From RHLJ01 sp048058975 (GTDB lineage: Bacteria > Bacteroidota > Rhodothermia > Balneolales > Balneolaceae), in the NCBI GenBank assembly GCA_048058975.1, contig JBLLNP010000009.1, forward strand, positions 62,001 to 126,000: a DNA stretch of 64,000 nucleotides. Reading direction: 5' to 3'. Below are positions 9,391-17,922 of this stretch, one piece after another. The number at the start of each line of letters is the position of its first letter. The stretch's first letter is position 1. The translations under genes and the position numbers were made by a program. Under the pieces are notes generated by a model. That model made no database searches. It saw only the letters and a list, made by a program, of their open reading frames with translations, and was not told the DNA's origin.

Positions 9391-9943
9391 AGATGTTTGT
9401 ATTCGGTATCTGATGAGGGAAATGGATCCCTCTGAAGAAATCGAGTTTGAACGTGAAATGATGATCGACGAAAATCTTTTGATTGAAGTCGAAAGTCTCA
9501 GGAAAACATATCATAAACTAGGTAAGCTCCCCTTGTGGGAGCCACCTCCCGACCTTTCAGCTAAGATTGCTTCTGATGCGGTTAAAACGCAACAGGAACA
9601 AATCAGTCGCACAAGCCGATGGACAAACATTATGTCCCGTTCGGTAGCCGCTGCAGCAGTTGCAATCTTAATCATCTCAACCACCATTTATTTTTCCAAC
9701 GGAGAAGCTTATACACAAACTGATACGATCCTAAACACTAATAACTTAACAACTGAAAACGTATCCCCCTGGGTTGATCGAAGCAATACGATACATTTTG
9801 CAGGCACATCGCTCCAGCAGAATAATCAGGAACCGCTTCAGTTGGAAAGAGACAGGAGTTTTTCGAAGCTCAGGCTCGTAAATGCAGAAACAGGATTTGC
9901 TCCTCCTACAAGAAAGATAGTATTGACAAGTTCATCCCGATAA
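9377..9943 (+). CDS. Single-pass membrane protein, probable anti-sigma factor
   Basis: A 188-residue protein with a cytoplasmic N-terminal helical region (CIRYLMREMDPSEEIEFERE) resembling anti-sigma domains, one transmembrane helix at about residues 90-108 (SVAAAAVAILIISTTIYFS) and an extracytoplasmic tail. The zinc-binding HxxxCxxC motif of ZAS anti-sigma factors is absent. The start codon lies inside the last codons of the upstream sigma gene, which supports an inhibitory partner role; this is inference from context and topology. An intrinsic terminator follows directly. Confidence 0.65.
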   Translation: MQKNEDVCIRYLMREMDPSEEIEFEREMMIDENLLIEVESLRKTYHKLGKLPLWEPPPDLSAKIASDAVKTQQEQISRTSRWTNIMSRSVAAAAVAILIISTTIYFSNGEAYTQTDTILNTNNLTTENVSPWVDRSNTIHFAGTSLQQNNQEPLQLERDRSFSKLRLVNAETGFAPPTRKIVLTSSSR

Positions 9944-9947
9944 ATGT

Positions 9948-9974
9948 AAGGCAACCAATAGGTTGCCTTTTTTA
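9948..9974 (+). terminator. Intrinsic terminator after the sigma/anti-sigma pair
   Basis: A perfect 9-bp stem, AAGGCAACC (9948-9956) and GGTTGCCTT (9961-9969), with a 4-nt loop AATA and a following T-run. It begins 5 nt after the stop of the anti-sigma-like gene and separates this unit from parAB. Confidence 0.9.
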
Positions 9975-9983
9975 TGTGGATAA
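9975..9983 (-). promoter_or_regulatory. Perfect DnaA-box sequence upstream of parA
   Basis: TGTGGATAA is the exact complement of the DnaA consensus TTATCCACA. A degenerate box (TGTTAATAA) follows 12 nt later near 9996-10004. It lies in the 145-bp spacer between a terminator and parA. One box alone does not make an origin and may simply be chance or a DnaA-controlled promoter. Confidence 0.4.
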
Positions 9984-10088
9984 CTTTCGGATAATGTGTT
10001 AATAAGTTTTTTTGTAACCGAGATAGGCTCGCTTTATATTGAAATTTAGTCGAGAATTATTCATTCCATAAAGCAGGATATATTTTAA

Positions 10089-10883
10089 ATGGGTAAAGTT
10101 ATTGCCATTGCCAATCAAAAAGGTGGAGTAGGAAAAACAACCACGGCAATTAATCTGGCAGCCAGCCTTGCAGCTATTGAACATCCAACGTTGGTGATAG
10201 ATATTGACCCACAGAGCAATACAACCAGTGGTTTGGGGATCGATTCAAAAACTGTAACAAACTCAATTTACGAGGTCATGATTGGCAGTGCGGATGTGAA
10301 TGATTCTATCCGTCAAACCGAACTCGATTTTCTGGATTTAGTTCCGGCGCACATCAATCTGGTTGGCGCTGAGATTGAAATGATCGACCGGGAGGAGCGG
10401 GAGCGTATTCTTAAAAAAGCAATCGCTGATCTGCGTGAACGTTACGATTTTGTGATTATCGATTGCCCGCCATCATTAGGCTTGCTGACCATTAATGCAC
10501 TAACTGCTTCAGACTCTATTGTAATTCCTGTCCAGTGTGAGTATTTCGCGCTAGAAGGTTTAGGTCAACTTCTGAATACTATAAAAATTGTACGTCAGCA
10601 TCTTAATCCTGAATTGGATATTGAAGGTGTTCTTCTTACGATGTACGACAGCCGTACCAGGCTCTCCAATCAGGTTGCTGAGGAAGTAAAGCGATACTTT
10701 GACGACCGTGTTTTCAAATCGGTTATTTCCAGAAACGTTCGACTTGCTGAAGCACCAAGTTTTGGAAAGCCTGCTTTGTTATATGATTCAACCAGTGTGG
10801 GATCTAAGAATTACCTCTCTTTAGCTAGAGAGATCATCAAAAAAAACAGAAAGCTGTTTAAGAACAGCCCGGTACTTTCTTAA
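10089..10883 (+). CDS. parA: Chromosome-partitioning ATPase ParA/Soj
   Basis: The 264-residue protein begins with the deviant Walker A motif NQKGGVGKTTTAINLAA, followed by IDIDPQSNTTSGLG and the Walker B region FVIIDCPPSLGLLTINAL. This is the short chromosomal ParA/Soj type without an N-terminal DNA-binding domain. ParA dimerises on DNA with ATP and, with ParB, moves origin regions apart. It is followed 10 nt later by parB. No clear parS palindrome was seen in the window. Confidence 0.95.
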   Translation: MGKVIAIANQKGGVGKTTTAINLAASLAAIEHPTLVIDIDPQSNTTSGLGIDSKTVTNSIYEVMIGSADVNDSIRQTELDFLDLVPAHINLVGAEIEMIDREERERILKKAIADLRERYDFVIIDCPPSLGLLTINALTASDSIVIPVQCEYFALEGLGQLLNTIKIVRQHLNPELDIEGVLLTMYDSRTRLSNQVAEEVKRYFDDRVFKSVISRNVRLAEAPSFGKPALLYDSTSVGSKNYLSLAREIIKKNRKLFKNSPVLS

Positions 10884-10893
10884 ATAGGAGTTT

Positions 10894-11826
10894 ATGGCGA
10901 GTAAAAAAGTACTTGGTAGAGGTTTAGGAGCATTTTTCCCGGAATATGAATCGGAAGGATCAAGTTCATCATCTGAAATAAAAAAGACACCAGAAGTTAG
11001 ACAGGGGGTCGAAAAAAATATTATTACCCCGGAAGAACGAGTTAATATTGTACTGAACGTTCCTGTTGATCATATCAGAGCTAATCCAAATCAACCTCGT
11101 AAAGAATTTGATGAAGAGCGCTTGGAAGAACTTGCCGATTCCCTAAAGAAGCACGGACTGATACAGCCAATCACCGTTCGTTATATTGGGGAAAAAAGAT
11201 TCGAGCTCATTAGCGGGGAGCGAAGACTAAGAGCCGCTAAGCTTGGAGGGCTGGAGGAAATTCCTGCATATATCCGAGAGGCTGATGACGAGCAAAGTAT
11301 GGCTTTTGCACTCATTGAAAATATCCAGAGAGAAGAACTTAATCCTCTGGAAATAGCCATGGGTTACAAGCGTTTACTCGAAGAGTTTGACTATACTCAA
11401 GCCGAAGTAGCAAACAGAGTAGGTAAGAATCGTACCACAGTTACAAATATGCTTCGTTTGTTAACGCTACCTGATTTTATTCAGACAGCACTGATTTCCG
11501 GTTCTATAACCACAGGACATGCACGTGCTTTGATTACTATTGAAGACAAATCTATTCAGCAAAAGTTATTAAGTAAGATTGTTAAACTGGGATGGTCGGT
11601 TCGTCAGGTTGAAGATGCCGTACGGGAACTGAATTCTGGCCCTTCAAAAAAGAAAACTAAACCCATAGAAAAAAATCCTTTTTACGATGAAATTTCTGCC
11701 CGCCTGAGACGTACTTTCAGCACAAAAGTAAACGTCAAACCCAAAGCCAAGGGTGGAGAAATCAAAATCGAATATTATTCTGAAGAAGACCTTGAACGAA
11801 TCTTATCCATATTTGACTCCCTCTAA
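10894..11826 (+). CDS. parB: Chromosome-partitioning protein ParB/Spo0J
   Basis: The 310-residue protein has the N-terminal tag KKVLGRGLGAFFPEY, the CTPase/ParB nuclease-like domain with box motifs ANPNQPRKEFDEERLEELA and ELISGERRLRAAKLGG, the central helix-turn-helix (YTQAEVANRVGKNRTTVTNM) that reads parS, and a basic C-terminal dimerisation domain. AGGAG precedes the ATG at good spacing. It forms an operon with parA and overlaps the next gene. Confidence 0.95.
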   Translation: MASKKVLGRGLGAFFPEYESEGSSSSSEIKKTPEVRQGVEKNIITPEERVNIVLNVPVDHIRANPNQPRKEFDEERLEELADSLKKHGLIQPITVRYIGEKRFELISGERRLRAAKLGGLEEIPAYIREADDEQSMAFALIENIQREELNPLEIAMGYKRLLEEFDYTQAEVANRVGKNRTTVTNMLRLLTLPDFIQTALISGSITTGHARALITIEDKSIQQKLLSKIVKLGWSVRQVEDAVRELNSGPSKKKTKPIEKNPFYDEISARLRRTFSTKVNVKPKAKGGEIKIEYYSEEDLERILSIFDSL

Positions 11827-12424
11827 GTTCTTTCTGCTACTCTTTTTTTGTTTTTTTTCTGGCGGAGTTTTCGCACAGAACTTTTCGTCCTCATCAACCT
11901 TTATTCCATTAAGTGTTTCTCTTCAAACTGATTCCGAAGAGAAAAGTTATCCCGATCCAAAATTAGTTCTAAGGCGTTCACTAATGATACCTGGATGGGG
12001 ACAAGTTACCAACAAACAAATCTGGAAAGTCCCTTTGGTTTATGGATTACTGGGAGGATTGACTTACTACAGCATTTATTTAACGAAAGAGTACCATGAC
12101 TACAGGGCAGCTTATTATAATTCATTTTCTTCAAATACCGATTTAAGGTTTGGTCCAACTCCTGATTACTTAGTCGGTGCAAATCAGGCCAGCTTACAAT
12201 CAAACAGGAACTTTTTACGGAACAGAAGAGATTTTATCTATGTGACTATTGGGCTTGCTTACTTACTAAATGTAGTTGATGCTTATGTGTATGCGCATTT
12301 ACGTTCTTTTGACGTATCTGATGATTTATCGCTAAACACCTCTATTAAACCGGGTCTACTTACTACCTCTACTTCCGAACATATTCCCGGAATATCACTC
12401 ACTTTTTCTCTAACGCGAAAATAA
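11813..12424 (+). CDS. DUF5683-type membrane/secreted protein
   Basis: The chosen TTG at 11813 gives a 203-residue product with a clear signal peptide (MTPSKFFLLLFFCFFSGGVF, cleaved near Ala-Gln). A GTG at 11753 is also in frame but would place 20 polar residues before the signal and a 74-nt overlap with parB, so the TTG (14-nt overlap) is preferred. The mature part contains RRSLMIPGWGQVTNKQIWKV, the hallmark of DUF5683, and two or three hydrophobic helices. The family is common in Bacteroidota next to parAB; its function is unknown. Confidence 0.7.
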   Translation: MTPSKFFLLLFFCFFSGGVFAQNFSSSSTFIPLSVSLQTDSEEKSYPDPKLVLRRSLMIPGWGQVTNKQIWKVPLVYGLLGGLTYYSIYLTKEYHDYRAAYYNSFSSNTDLRFGPTPDYLVGANQASLQSNRNFLRNRRDFIYVTIGLAYLLNVVDAYVYAHLRSFDVSDDLSLNTSIKPGLLTTSTSEHIPGISLTFSLTRK

Positions 12425-12426
12425 CT

Positions 12427-13131
12427 ATGGACAATAACAATCAACCGCTACCTATCCCTAATAACTATCGTGGAGATTCTTCCAATGATTTGTGGAGTGT
12501 TTTTAAAATTATGGGAGAGTTTGTTGAGGGATATGATAAACTGTTTAAGATTGGGCCTTGTGTAACCATTTTTGGTTCAGCCAGAACAAAACCAGAGGAT
12601 AAATATTACCAACTAGCCGCAGAATTTGCTGCACAATTAACGCAAAAAGGCTTTGGAGTGATTTCCGGAGGAGGTCCGGGTATCATGGAAGCGGCTAATA
12701 AAGGAGCAAAAGAAAGCAATGGTAAATCGGTAGGGGTAGGAATTGAGTTGCCACACGAACAAGGTATAAATCAGTTTGTAGATCCTCGATACGCGATTAA
12801 CTTTAATTACTTTTTTGTGAGGAAAGTTATGTTCGTAAAATACTCTCAGGCATTGGTCGTTTTTCCGGGTGGATTTGGGACATTGGATGAACTTTTTGAA
12901 AGTCTAACCCTTGTTCAGACTAAAAAGATCACCAAAATACCTATTGTACTATTTGGAACTGAGTATTGGAGTGGTTTGGTTGAGTGGATGAACTCTACAA
13001 TGAAAAGCTGGGAGACGATCTCGGAGAATGATACTGATCTTTTTATAGTTACAGATAGTTGTGAAGATGGAGTGGAACATATTTGTGAGTTTTACCAGCA
13101 ACAGGAACCGATGCCGAACTTTCATTTTTAA
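12427..13131 (+). CDS. LOG-family (TIGR00730) Rossmann-fold protein
   Basis: The 234 residues include the two LOG signatures: SGGGPGIMEAANKGAKESNG and FPGGFGTLDELFESLTLVQT. LOG proteins are phosphoribohydrolases that release bases from nucleoside 5'-monophosphates; plant and some bacterial members make cytokinins. They were formerly mis-annotated as lysine decarboxylases. In this bacterium a nucleotide salvage role is more likely. The gene starts 2 nt after the DUF5683 gene and ends the parAB operon. Confidence 0.88.
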   Translation: MDNNNQPLPIPNNYRGDSSNDLWSVFKIMGEFVEGYDKLFKIGPCVTIFGSARTKPEDKYYQLAAEFAAQLTQKGFGVISGGGPGIMEAANKGAKESNGKSVGVGIELPHEQGINQFVDPRYAINFNYFFVRKVMFVKYSQALVVFPGGFGTLDELFESLTLVQTKKITKIPIVLFGTEYWSGLVEWMNSTMKSWETISENDTDLFIVTDSCEDGVEHICEFYQQQEPMPNFHF

Positions 13132-13212
13132 GATTGATGAACACTGCATCGCATAAACTGACTAGATAACAATAATTTTAAATTTTAATGAGTTTAAGAT
13201 TTTAAATAAAAG

Positions 13213-13233
13213 AGCAATTTTTATTAAATTGCT
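13213..13233. promoter_or_regulatory. Hairpin upstream of the TPR gene
   Basis: A perfect 8-bp stem, AGCAATTT (13213-13220) and AAATTGCT (13226-13233), with a 5-nt loop. It lacks a T-run on the plus strand, so it could be a weak terminator for the LOG gene or an operator in the TPR promoter 33 nt ahead of the start. Confidence 0.35.
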
Positions 13234-13266
13234 TACTTGTTCGAACCGAATTAAATAATTAAAGAC

Positions 13267-14274
13267 ATGAAGGATTTAAAGAGAATATTTTTAATAGTAG
13301 TATTTGCTTTGGGAGCAATTAATATCCAAGCTCAGGATAACTCTGCTGCAATCACTGCTTATAATGAAGCGCTTGAGTTGGCTCAATCAAAAGATTTTGA
13401 TGCTGCTATCGAAAAGTACAGAGAAGCAATTTCTATTGCTGAAGGTTTAGGTGCAGATGGAGAAGACATCAAAAACCGCTCTGAAAGTGCCATTCCTAAG
13501 CTTTACTTTTCTAAAGCGGTAAATGCTTACAACGCATTTAAAAGTACGCCTTCAATACCAAACTTAGATGCTGCAATTGCGGAGTTTACACAAGCACGAA
13601 CAATAGGAGCCGATTCTGGAGATGATCAGGTAAGAGACAGAGCGCGAGGCGTACTTGCTCAGCTTCATTATCAAAAAGCAACTATGTTGTTTAAGCGTGA
13701 GGATTTTGCTGGAACAGATGAAGCGCTTAATAATGCTATTGAAGTTAATGCGAATTACGCGAAGGCATATTATCAAAAAGGTCTGGTTCACAAAAAGACT
13801 AATCCAGATGATCTGGAAGGAATTATGAACTGGTTTGATCGCGCGATTGCAGTAGGTGAGCAGGTTAATGATGGTGGGGTTGTTCGTCAGGCTACTGAAA
13901 GTGCCCATGCAGAGCTTCTTTTCAGAGGTGCTAAGTCTATTGAACAGGGACAAACCACCCGTGCTATTGAGTTATTGCAAATGTCTTTGGAGTATGACAA
14001 TGAATCAGCTGATTCTTATTACCGACTAGCTGAAGCTTCCAATAAATTAGGTAACCGCGATAATGCAATCAGATACGCAAACCAAGCTCTAACACATGAG
14101 CCAGGCGGTAATACTGATAAAGCCAAAATCTATTTTGAGCTCGGATTGGCGTATCAGGCTAAGAATGATAAAGGAAATGCCTGTGATGCACTTGGTAAGG
14201 CATCCTATGGTTCTTTCAGAGCACCAGCGGAGCATAAAATGGAGTTTGAACTTAAGTGTGAAAGCGCCCGTTAA
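13267..14274 (+). CDS. Secreted tetratricopeptide-repeat protein
   Basis: A signal peptide (residues 1-22, ending NIQAQ) is followed by about 300 residues of helical repeats with the TPR pattern, for example AITAYNEALELAQSKDFDAA, ANYAKAYYQKGLVHKKTNPD and NESADSYYRLAEASNKLGNR. TPR arrays are protein-interaction scaffolds; no catalytic part is present. It is a single-gene unit with its own strong terminator and likely acts in the periplasm. The partner is unknown. Confidence 0.85.
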   Translation: MKDLKRIFLIVVFALGAINIQAQDNSAAITAYNEALELAQSKDFDAAIEKYREAISIAEGLGADGEDIKNRSESAIPKLYFSKAVNAYNAFKSTPSIPNLDAAIAEFTQARTIGADSGDDQVRDRARGVLAQLHYQKATMLFKREDFAGTDEALNNAIEVNANYAKAYYQKGLVHKKTNPDDLEGIMNWFDRAIAVGEQVNDGGVVRQATESAHAELLFRGAKSIEQGQTTRAIELLQMSLEYDNESADSYYRLAEASNKLGNRDNAIRYANQALTHEPGGNTDKAKIYFELGLAYQAKNDKGNACDALGKASYGSFRAPAEHKMEFELKCESAR

Positions 14275-14292
14275 GACAAACCAGTTTTTCAA

Positions 14293-14322
14293 AGCCCTCA
14301 TTGTTATGAGGGCTTTTTTTTT
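14293..14322 (+). terminator. Intrinsic terminator after the TPR gene
   Basis: A perfect 9-bp stem, AGCCCTCAT (14293-14301) and ATGAGGGCT (14306-14314), with a 4-nt loop and eight T residues. It insulates tkt from upstream transcription. Confidence 0.95.
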
Positions 14323-14403
14323 ACCCGGGATTTCAAAAATCAAACTATTTGTCTTTTAAAAATCACTATCTTTTTTCCATAAACTAACTACAAAGCTTTT
14401 CGA

Positions 14404-16392
14404 ATGTCGTCTTCTCAAATTGATCAACTCTGTGCAAATACAATTAGAACTTTATCCATGGATGCTGTCCAAAAGGCAAATTCAGGTCACCCCGGTATGC
14501 CAATGGGGATGGCAGATGTCGCTTATGTTCTATGGACAAAATATTTGAAGCACAATCCTAAGAATCCTGACTGGATTGATCGGGACCGATTTATTCTTTC
14601 TGCCGGACATGGATCTATGTTGATTTATAGCCTTCTTCATCTTACAGGATATGACGTTTCTATGGATGATATAAAGAATTTCAGGCAGCTCGGAAGTAAA
14701 ACTCCGGGTCACCCCGAGTTTGGCTACACCCCGGGAGTTGAGATGACAACCGGACCATTGGGACAGGGATTTGCTACAGGTGTAGGTATGGCGATGGCAG
14801 AAGCACATCTTGCTTCAAGGTTTAATAAAGAAGGGCATACTGTGGTTGATCATTTTACTTACGCAATTGTAAGTGATGGAGACTTGATGGAGGGAATTTC
14901 TCATGAATCGGCATCTCTGGCAGGGCACCTGAAGTTAAACAAGTTGATTTATCTCTACGATTCTAATTCAATTTCTATAGACGGTTCTACAGATTTAGCT
15001 TTCACAGAAGATGTTCAAAAACGGTTCGAAGCGTATGGATGGGAGGTGATTAGTATTGATGGACACGATCATGATCAGATTTCTAACGCTATCAAGAAAG
15101 CTCAAAACTCTGACAAACCTTCATTAATAATATGTACTACTCATATCGGTTTTGGAAGTCCAAATAAACAGGATACTGCGGGCTCACATGGTTCACCATT
15201 AGGAGAAGAAGAAATAAAACTTACCAAAAAGGCTTACGGTTGGGATCATGAAGAATCATTCTTCATTCCGGATGAAGCTTTAGATGAGTTCCGTAAACAA
15301 ATTTCTCTGGGAGGAGAAAAGGAGCAGGAGTGGCAAGAAAAGTTTAAGGCGTATGAAACTGCTTTTTCTGATGAAGCTGATACTTTAAATAAATGGATGA
15401 GTAGAACTTTGCCGGGAAATCTGGAAGAAATGTTGCCTGTTTTTGAAACTAATGAAAAAGGATTGGCAACAAGAGCTTCATCCGGAAAGGTATTAAATGC
15501 CTTGAAAGATGTAGTACCTAATTTATTTGGCGGTTCTGCGGATCTTGAGGGAAGTGTTAAAACAAATATTGGAGAAAAAGGGGTTTACAGTGCTGAGAAC
15601 TATGCAGGTAGAAATACTCATTATGGAGTACGTGAACATGGAATGGCCGCTGCAATGAACGGTATGGCATTACATGGAGGAGTTATTCCTTTTGGAGGAA
15701 CTTTCTTTGTATTCACAGATTACTGCCGTCCTTCCATTCGTTTGGCAGCATTAATGAAAGTGCCTTCCATTTTTGTAATGACACATGACAGCATTGGTTT
15801 AGGAGAGGATGGACCTACCCACCAACCGGTTGAACACCTTGCAAGTTTAAGAGCCATGCCCAATGTTTCCGTAATTCGTCCTGGTGATGCGAATGAAGTG
15901 GCTTATGCGTGGAAATTGGCCATAGAGAATTCAACTTCTCCTACTGTATTGGTATTGACCCGTCAGGATATTCCTACATTTGAAAGAAGTGAATCTAATT
16001 CTGCTGCACTGGTTGAAAAAGGTGCTTATGTTTTCGCTGATTCTGAAAAAGAAACTCCTGATGTAATTTTAATCGGAACCGGATCAGAGCTCCACCTTGC
16101 GGTAAACGCAAAAGCTGAGTTGAAAGAAAAAGGAATTGATGCCCGGGTTGTTAGCATGCCAAGCTGGGATCTTTTCGAAAAGCAAAGTGCAGAGTATAAA
16201 GAAAATGTACTGCCAAAGGCTGTTTCTAAACGTGTTTCTGTTGAGGCAGGATCAAGCTTTGGATGGGAGCGGTATGTAGGACCTGAAGGAAAATCCATAG
16301 GGATTAATACCTTTGGGGAATCAGGTCCTGCCGAAGAACTGTACGAACATTTTGGAATTACCACGACTAACATTGTTGAAGCTGCAAGCTGA
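14404..16392 (+). CDS. tkt: Transketolase
   Basis: The 662-residue enzyme moves two-carbon ketol units between sugar phosphates in the pentose phosphate pathway, using thiamine diphosphate. Visible signatures are ANSGHPGMPMGMADVAYVLW near the N-terminus, the ThDP motif beginning SDGDLMEGISHESASLAGH, the pyrimidine-domain segment RNTHYGVREHGMAAAMNGMA (catalytic Glu), and the C-terminal domain with GTGSELHLAV. Length is normal. It stands alone, between two terminator-like hairpins. Confidence 0.97.
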   Translation: MSSSQIDQLCANTIRTLSMDAVQKANSGHPGMPMGMADVAYVLWTKYLKHNPKNPDWIDRDRFILSAGHGSMLIYSLLHLTGYDVSMDDIKNFRQLGSKTPGHPEFGYTPGVEMTTGPLGQGFATGVGMAMAEAHLASRFNKEGHTVVDHFTYAIVSDGDLMEGISHESASLAGHLKLNKLIYLYDSNSISIDGSTDLAFTEDVQKRFEAYGWEVISIDGHDHDQISNAIKKAQNSDKPSLIICTTHIGFGSPNKQDTAGSHGSPLGEEEIKLTKKAYGWDHEESFFIPDEALDEFRKQISLGGEKEQEWQEKFKAYETAFSDEADTLNKWMSRTLPGNLEEMLPVFETNEKGLATRASSGKVLNALKDVVPNLFGGSADLEGSVKTNIGEKGVYSAENYAGRNTHYGVREHGMAAAMNGMALHGGVIPFGGTFFVFTDYCRPSIRLAALMKVPSIFVMTHDSIGLGEDGPTHQPVEHLASLRAMPNVSVIRPGDANEVAYAWKLAIENSTSPTVLVLTRQDIPTFERSESNSAALVEKGAYVFADSEKETPDVILIGTGSELHLAVNAKAELKEKGIDARVVSMPSWDLFEKQSAEYKENVLPKAVSKRVSVEAGSSFGWERYVGPEGKSIGINTFGESGPAEELYEHFGITTTNIVEAAS

Positions 16393-16420
16393 TTTTAGCG
16401 AACTTTGAATTAAAATCTGG

Positions 16421-16478
16421 TTACAGAAACTCTAATTGGATTAATTCAGATTACTCTGTAATTCTGTTCTTTTTTTTG
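16421..16478 (+). terminator. Possible terminator after tkt
   Basis: TTACAGA (16421-16427) can pair with TCTGTAA (16455-16461) across a long loop, and a run of eight T follows at about 16470-16477. The long loop makes it weak; the T-run could instead belong to the promoter of the next gene. Confidence 0.35.
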
Positions 16479-16518
16479 CAACATATCCGTTGAAGGTTAA
16501 CCCTCCTAACTAGTAAAA

Positions 16519-17016
16519 TTGTCTGATTTATCTCTTGAAAAAGAGTTCCTTAAAAGATTGAACGAATCTCAGGGAATCGTGCATAAAGTGTGCAGAATGT
16601 ACTGTGATGAGGAAGAGGAACGCAAAGATCTCTTTCAGGAGATATTGATCCACCTCTGGAAATCTTACCCCTCCTTTAAAGGAGACTCGAAATTTTCAAC
16701 CTGGATGTACCGTGTAGCGTTTAATGTGGCTATTCAGTATCTCCGAAAGGAAAAGAAAAAGATGGAGGAAATAGTACTTCCCGAACGCTTTGATCAGCTT
16801 TCAAATGACAATGAGGGAGAAGAACTGACTGAAGAGAAAAAGATATTGCGTCTTGCGATTGGACGGCTAAACGAGATCGAAAAAGCAATTGTGATGCTTT
16901 ATTTGGAGGAGCGGGATAATGAGGATATTGCTGAGATAATTGGGATTTCACAAAACAATGTACGGGTTAAGATGACCCGGATTCGGAATAAACTTAAAGA
17001 ATTGGTGGAGGCATAA
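16519..17016 (+). CDS. ECF-type sigma factor (second pair)
   Basis: The 165-residue product has sigma region 2 (RKDLFQEILIHLWKSYPSFK, KFSTWMYRVAFNVAIQYLRK) and region 4 (GRLNEIEKAIVMLYLEERDN followed by EDIAEIIGISQNNVRVKMTR). The only suitable start is TTG at 16519. It is followed after 1 nt by a four-helix membrane protein. The pair closely parallels the one at 40834-41945 in both order and sequence style, which suggests paralogous signalling modules. The signal and target promoters are unknown. Confidence 0.88.
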   Translation: MSDLSLEKEFLKRLNESQGIVHKVCRMYCDEEEERKDLFQEILIHLWKSYPSFKGDSKFSTWMYRVAFNVAIQYLRKEKKKMEEIVLPERFDQLSNDNEGEELTEEKKILRLAIGRLNEIEKAIVMLYLEERDNEDIAEIIGISQNNVRVKMTRIRNKLKELVEA

Positions 17017-17017
17017 T

Positions 17018-17662
17018 ATGGATCTCGATCAACTGAAAAGTGTTTGGAAAAAAACCTCCGGAGAATTGGGAGAGGGGTATTTTATAAGCGAAGAAGGTAT
17101 GCGAGAGCTTCTAAAAAAGAAATCGAATACGGCTATTTCCAAAGTAAAAAGACAGATGAAACAGAAAGTTCGTTACGCCGGAACTATTTCGATTCTTATG
17201 TTTATGTTTTCGATTTGGGCTTTTAACAGGGAAGAACCACTTTTTGATAAGGTATCCAATATAGAAGCAGGAATTTTCTATCTGATTTTTGGTTTCGTAA
17301 TTGCCTTCATTTCACTTTTTAATTTGTACAGCTATCGAAGAGTACTAAAGATAGAGCATTACGAATCTGATTTGAAAACATCAGTGTCGAGTGTAATAAA
17401 AGTGCTTAAAAGCGCGATGAATGCGAAGATTTTTTCAGATACGTTTGTGCTACCTTTTACTGTAATCGTTTTGACTATTGCAGCTTATATACGTGGGGTT
17501 GGTGCGTTCACGAATCCAAAGATTATTGTTTATTCATTGTTGATTTCTGTTTGCCTCGGGTTCTTGTCATATTTCTTATCAAAAAGAGGTCAATGCAGTA
17601 GGTATGAGCGGCAAATGGAGGCCTTGGAAGAATCTCTCCGAGAATTCGAAGACCAGAATTAA
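17018..17662 (+). CDS. Four-helix membrane partner of the ECF sigma factor
   Basis: A 214-residue protein with a cytoplasmic basic N-terminus (DLDQLKSVWKKTSGELGEGY), four predicted membrane helices (about 52-70, 84-106, 143-162, 168-188) and an acidic coiled C-terminal tail (RYERQMEALEESLREFEDQN). It starts 1 nt after the sigma gene. It has no zinc motif and no classical anti-sigma domain, so a role as regulator of the sigma factor rests on context and on the parallel arrangement at 40834. Confidence 0.65.
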   Translation: MDLDQLKSVWKKTSGELGEGYFISEEGMRELLKKKSNTAISKVKRQMKQKVRYAGTISILMFMFSIWAFNREEPLFDKVSNIEAGIFYLIFGFVIAFISLFNLYSYRRVLKIEHYESDLKTSVSSVIKVLKSAMNAKIFSDTFVLPFTVIVLTIAAYIRGVGAFTNPKIIVYSLLISVCLGFLSYFLSKRGQCSRYERQMEALEESLREFEDQN

Positions 17663-17732
17663 ATCTAACTTTTTGTAATTCCAACTGCTCTTTTTCAACC
17701 TATCGATAAAGAAAATCTTTTGATATCCTGGT

Positions 17733-17861
17733 ATGGATAAATTTGAAAGTGGTAAACGAAATGCAATAATCTATTTCGGGAGAATATTGATTATCGTAGG
17801 CTATATATACTTTTCAAATCACAGAGGTCTTGGAAATCTAGTGGTCATAGTAGGGCATTGA
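17733..17861 (+). CDS. Possible 42-residue single-helix membrane protein
   Basis: An ATG frame of 42 codons, MDKFESGKRNAIIYFGRILI then a hydrophobic stretch ending VVIVGH. It has one predicted membrane helix with flanking basic residues. A purine-rich ribosome site is not obvious, and the frame lies alone in the 260-bp convergent spacer between the sigma partner and the SpoIIE phosphatase. Its shape is protein-like but it could be chance. Confidence 0.3.
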   Translation: MDKFESGKRNAIIYFGRILIIVGYIYFSNHRGLGNLVVIVGH

Positions 17862-17922
17862 TGATCATACTTGAGAAAACAATGAAAAAGTAAAGCCGGG
17901 AAGTTAGTCCTGATAATCTTGG

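Noticed and set aside
12427..13131. Lysine decarboxylase
   Set aside because: The PGGxGTxxE motif identifies the LOG family; no PLP-binding decarboxylase domain is present.
13231..13250. Segment containing GTTCGAACC, like a tRNA T-loop
   Set aside because: No acceptor, D or anticodon arm can be built around it; more likely promoter sequence.
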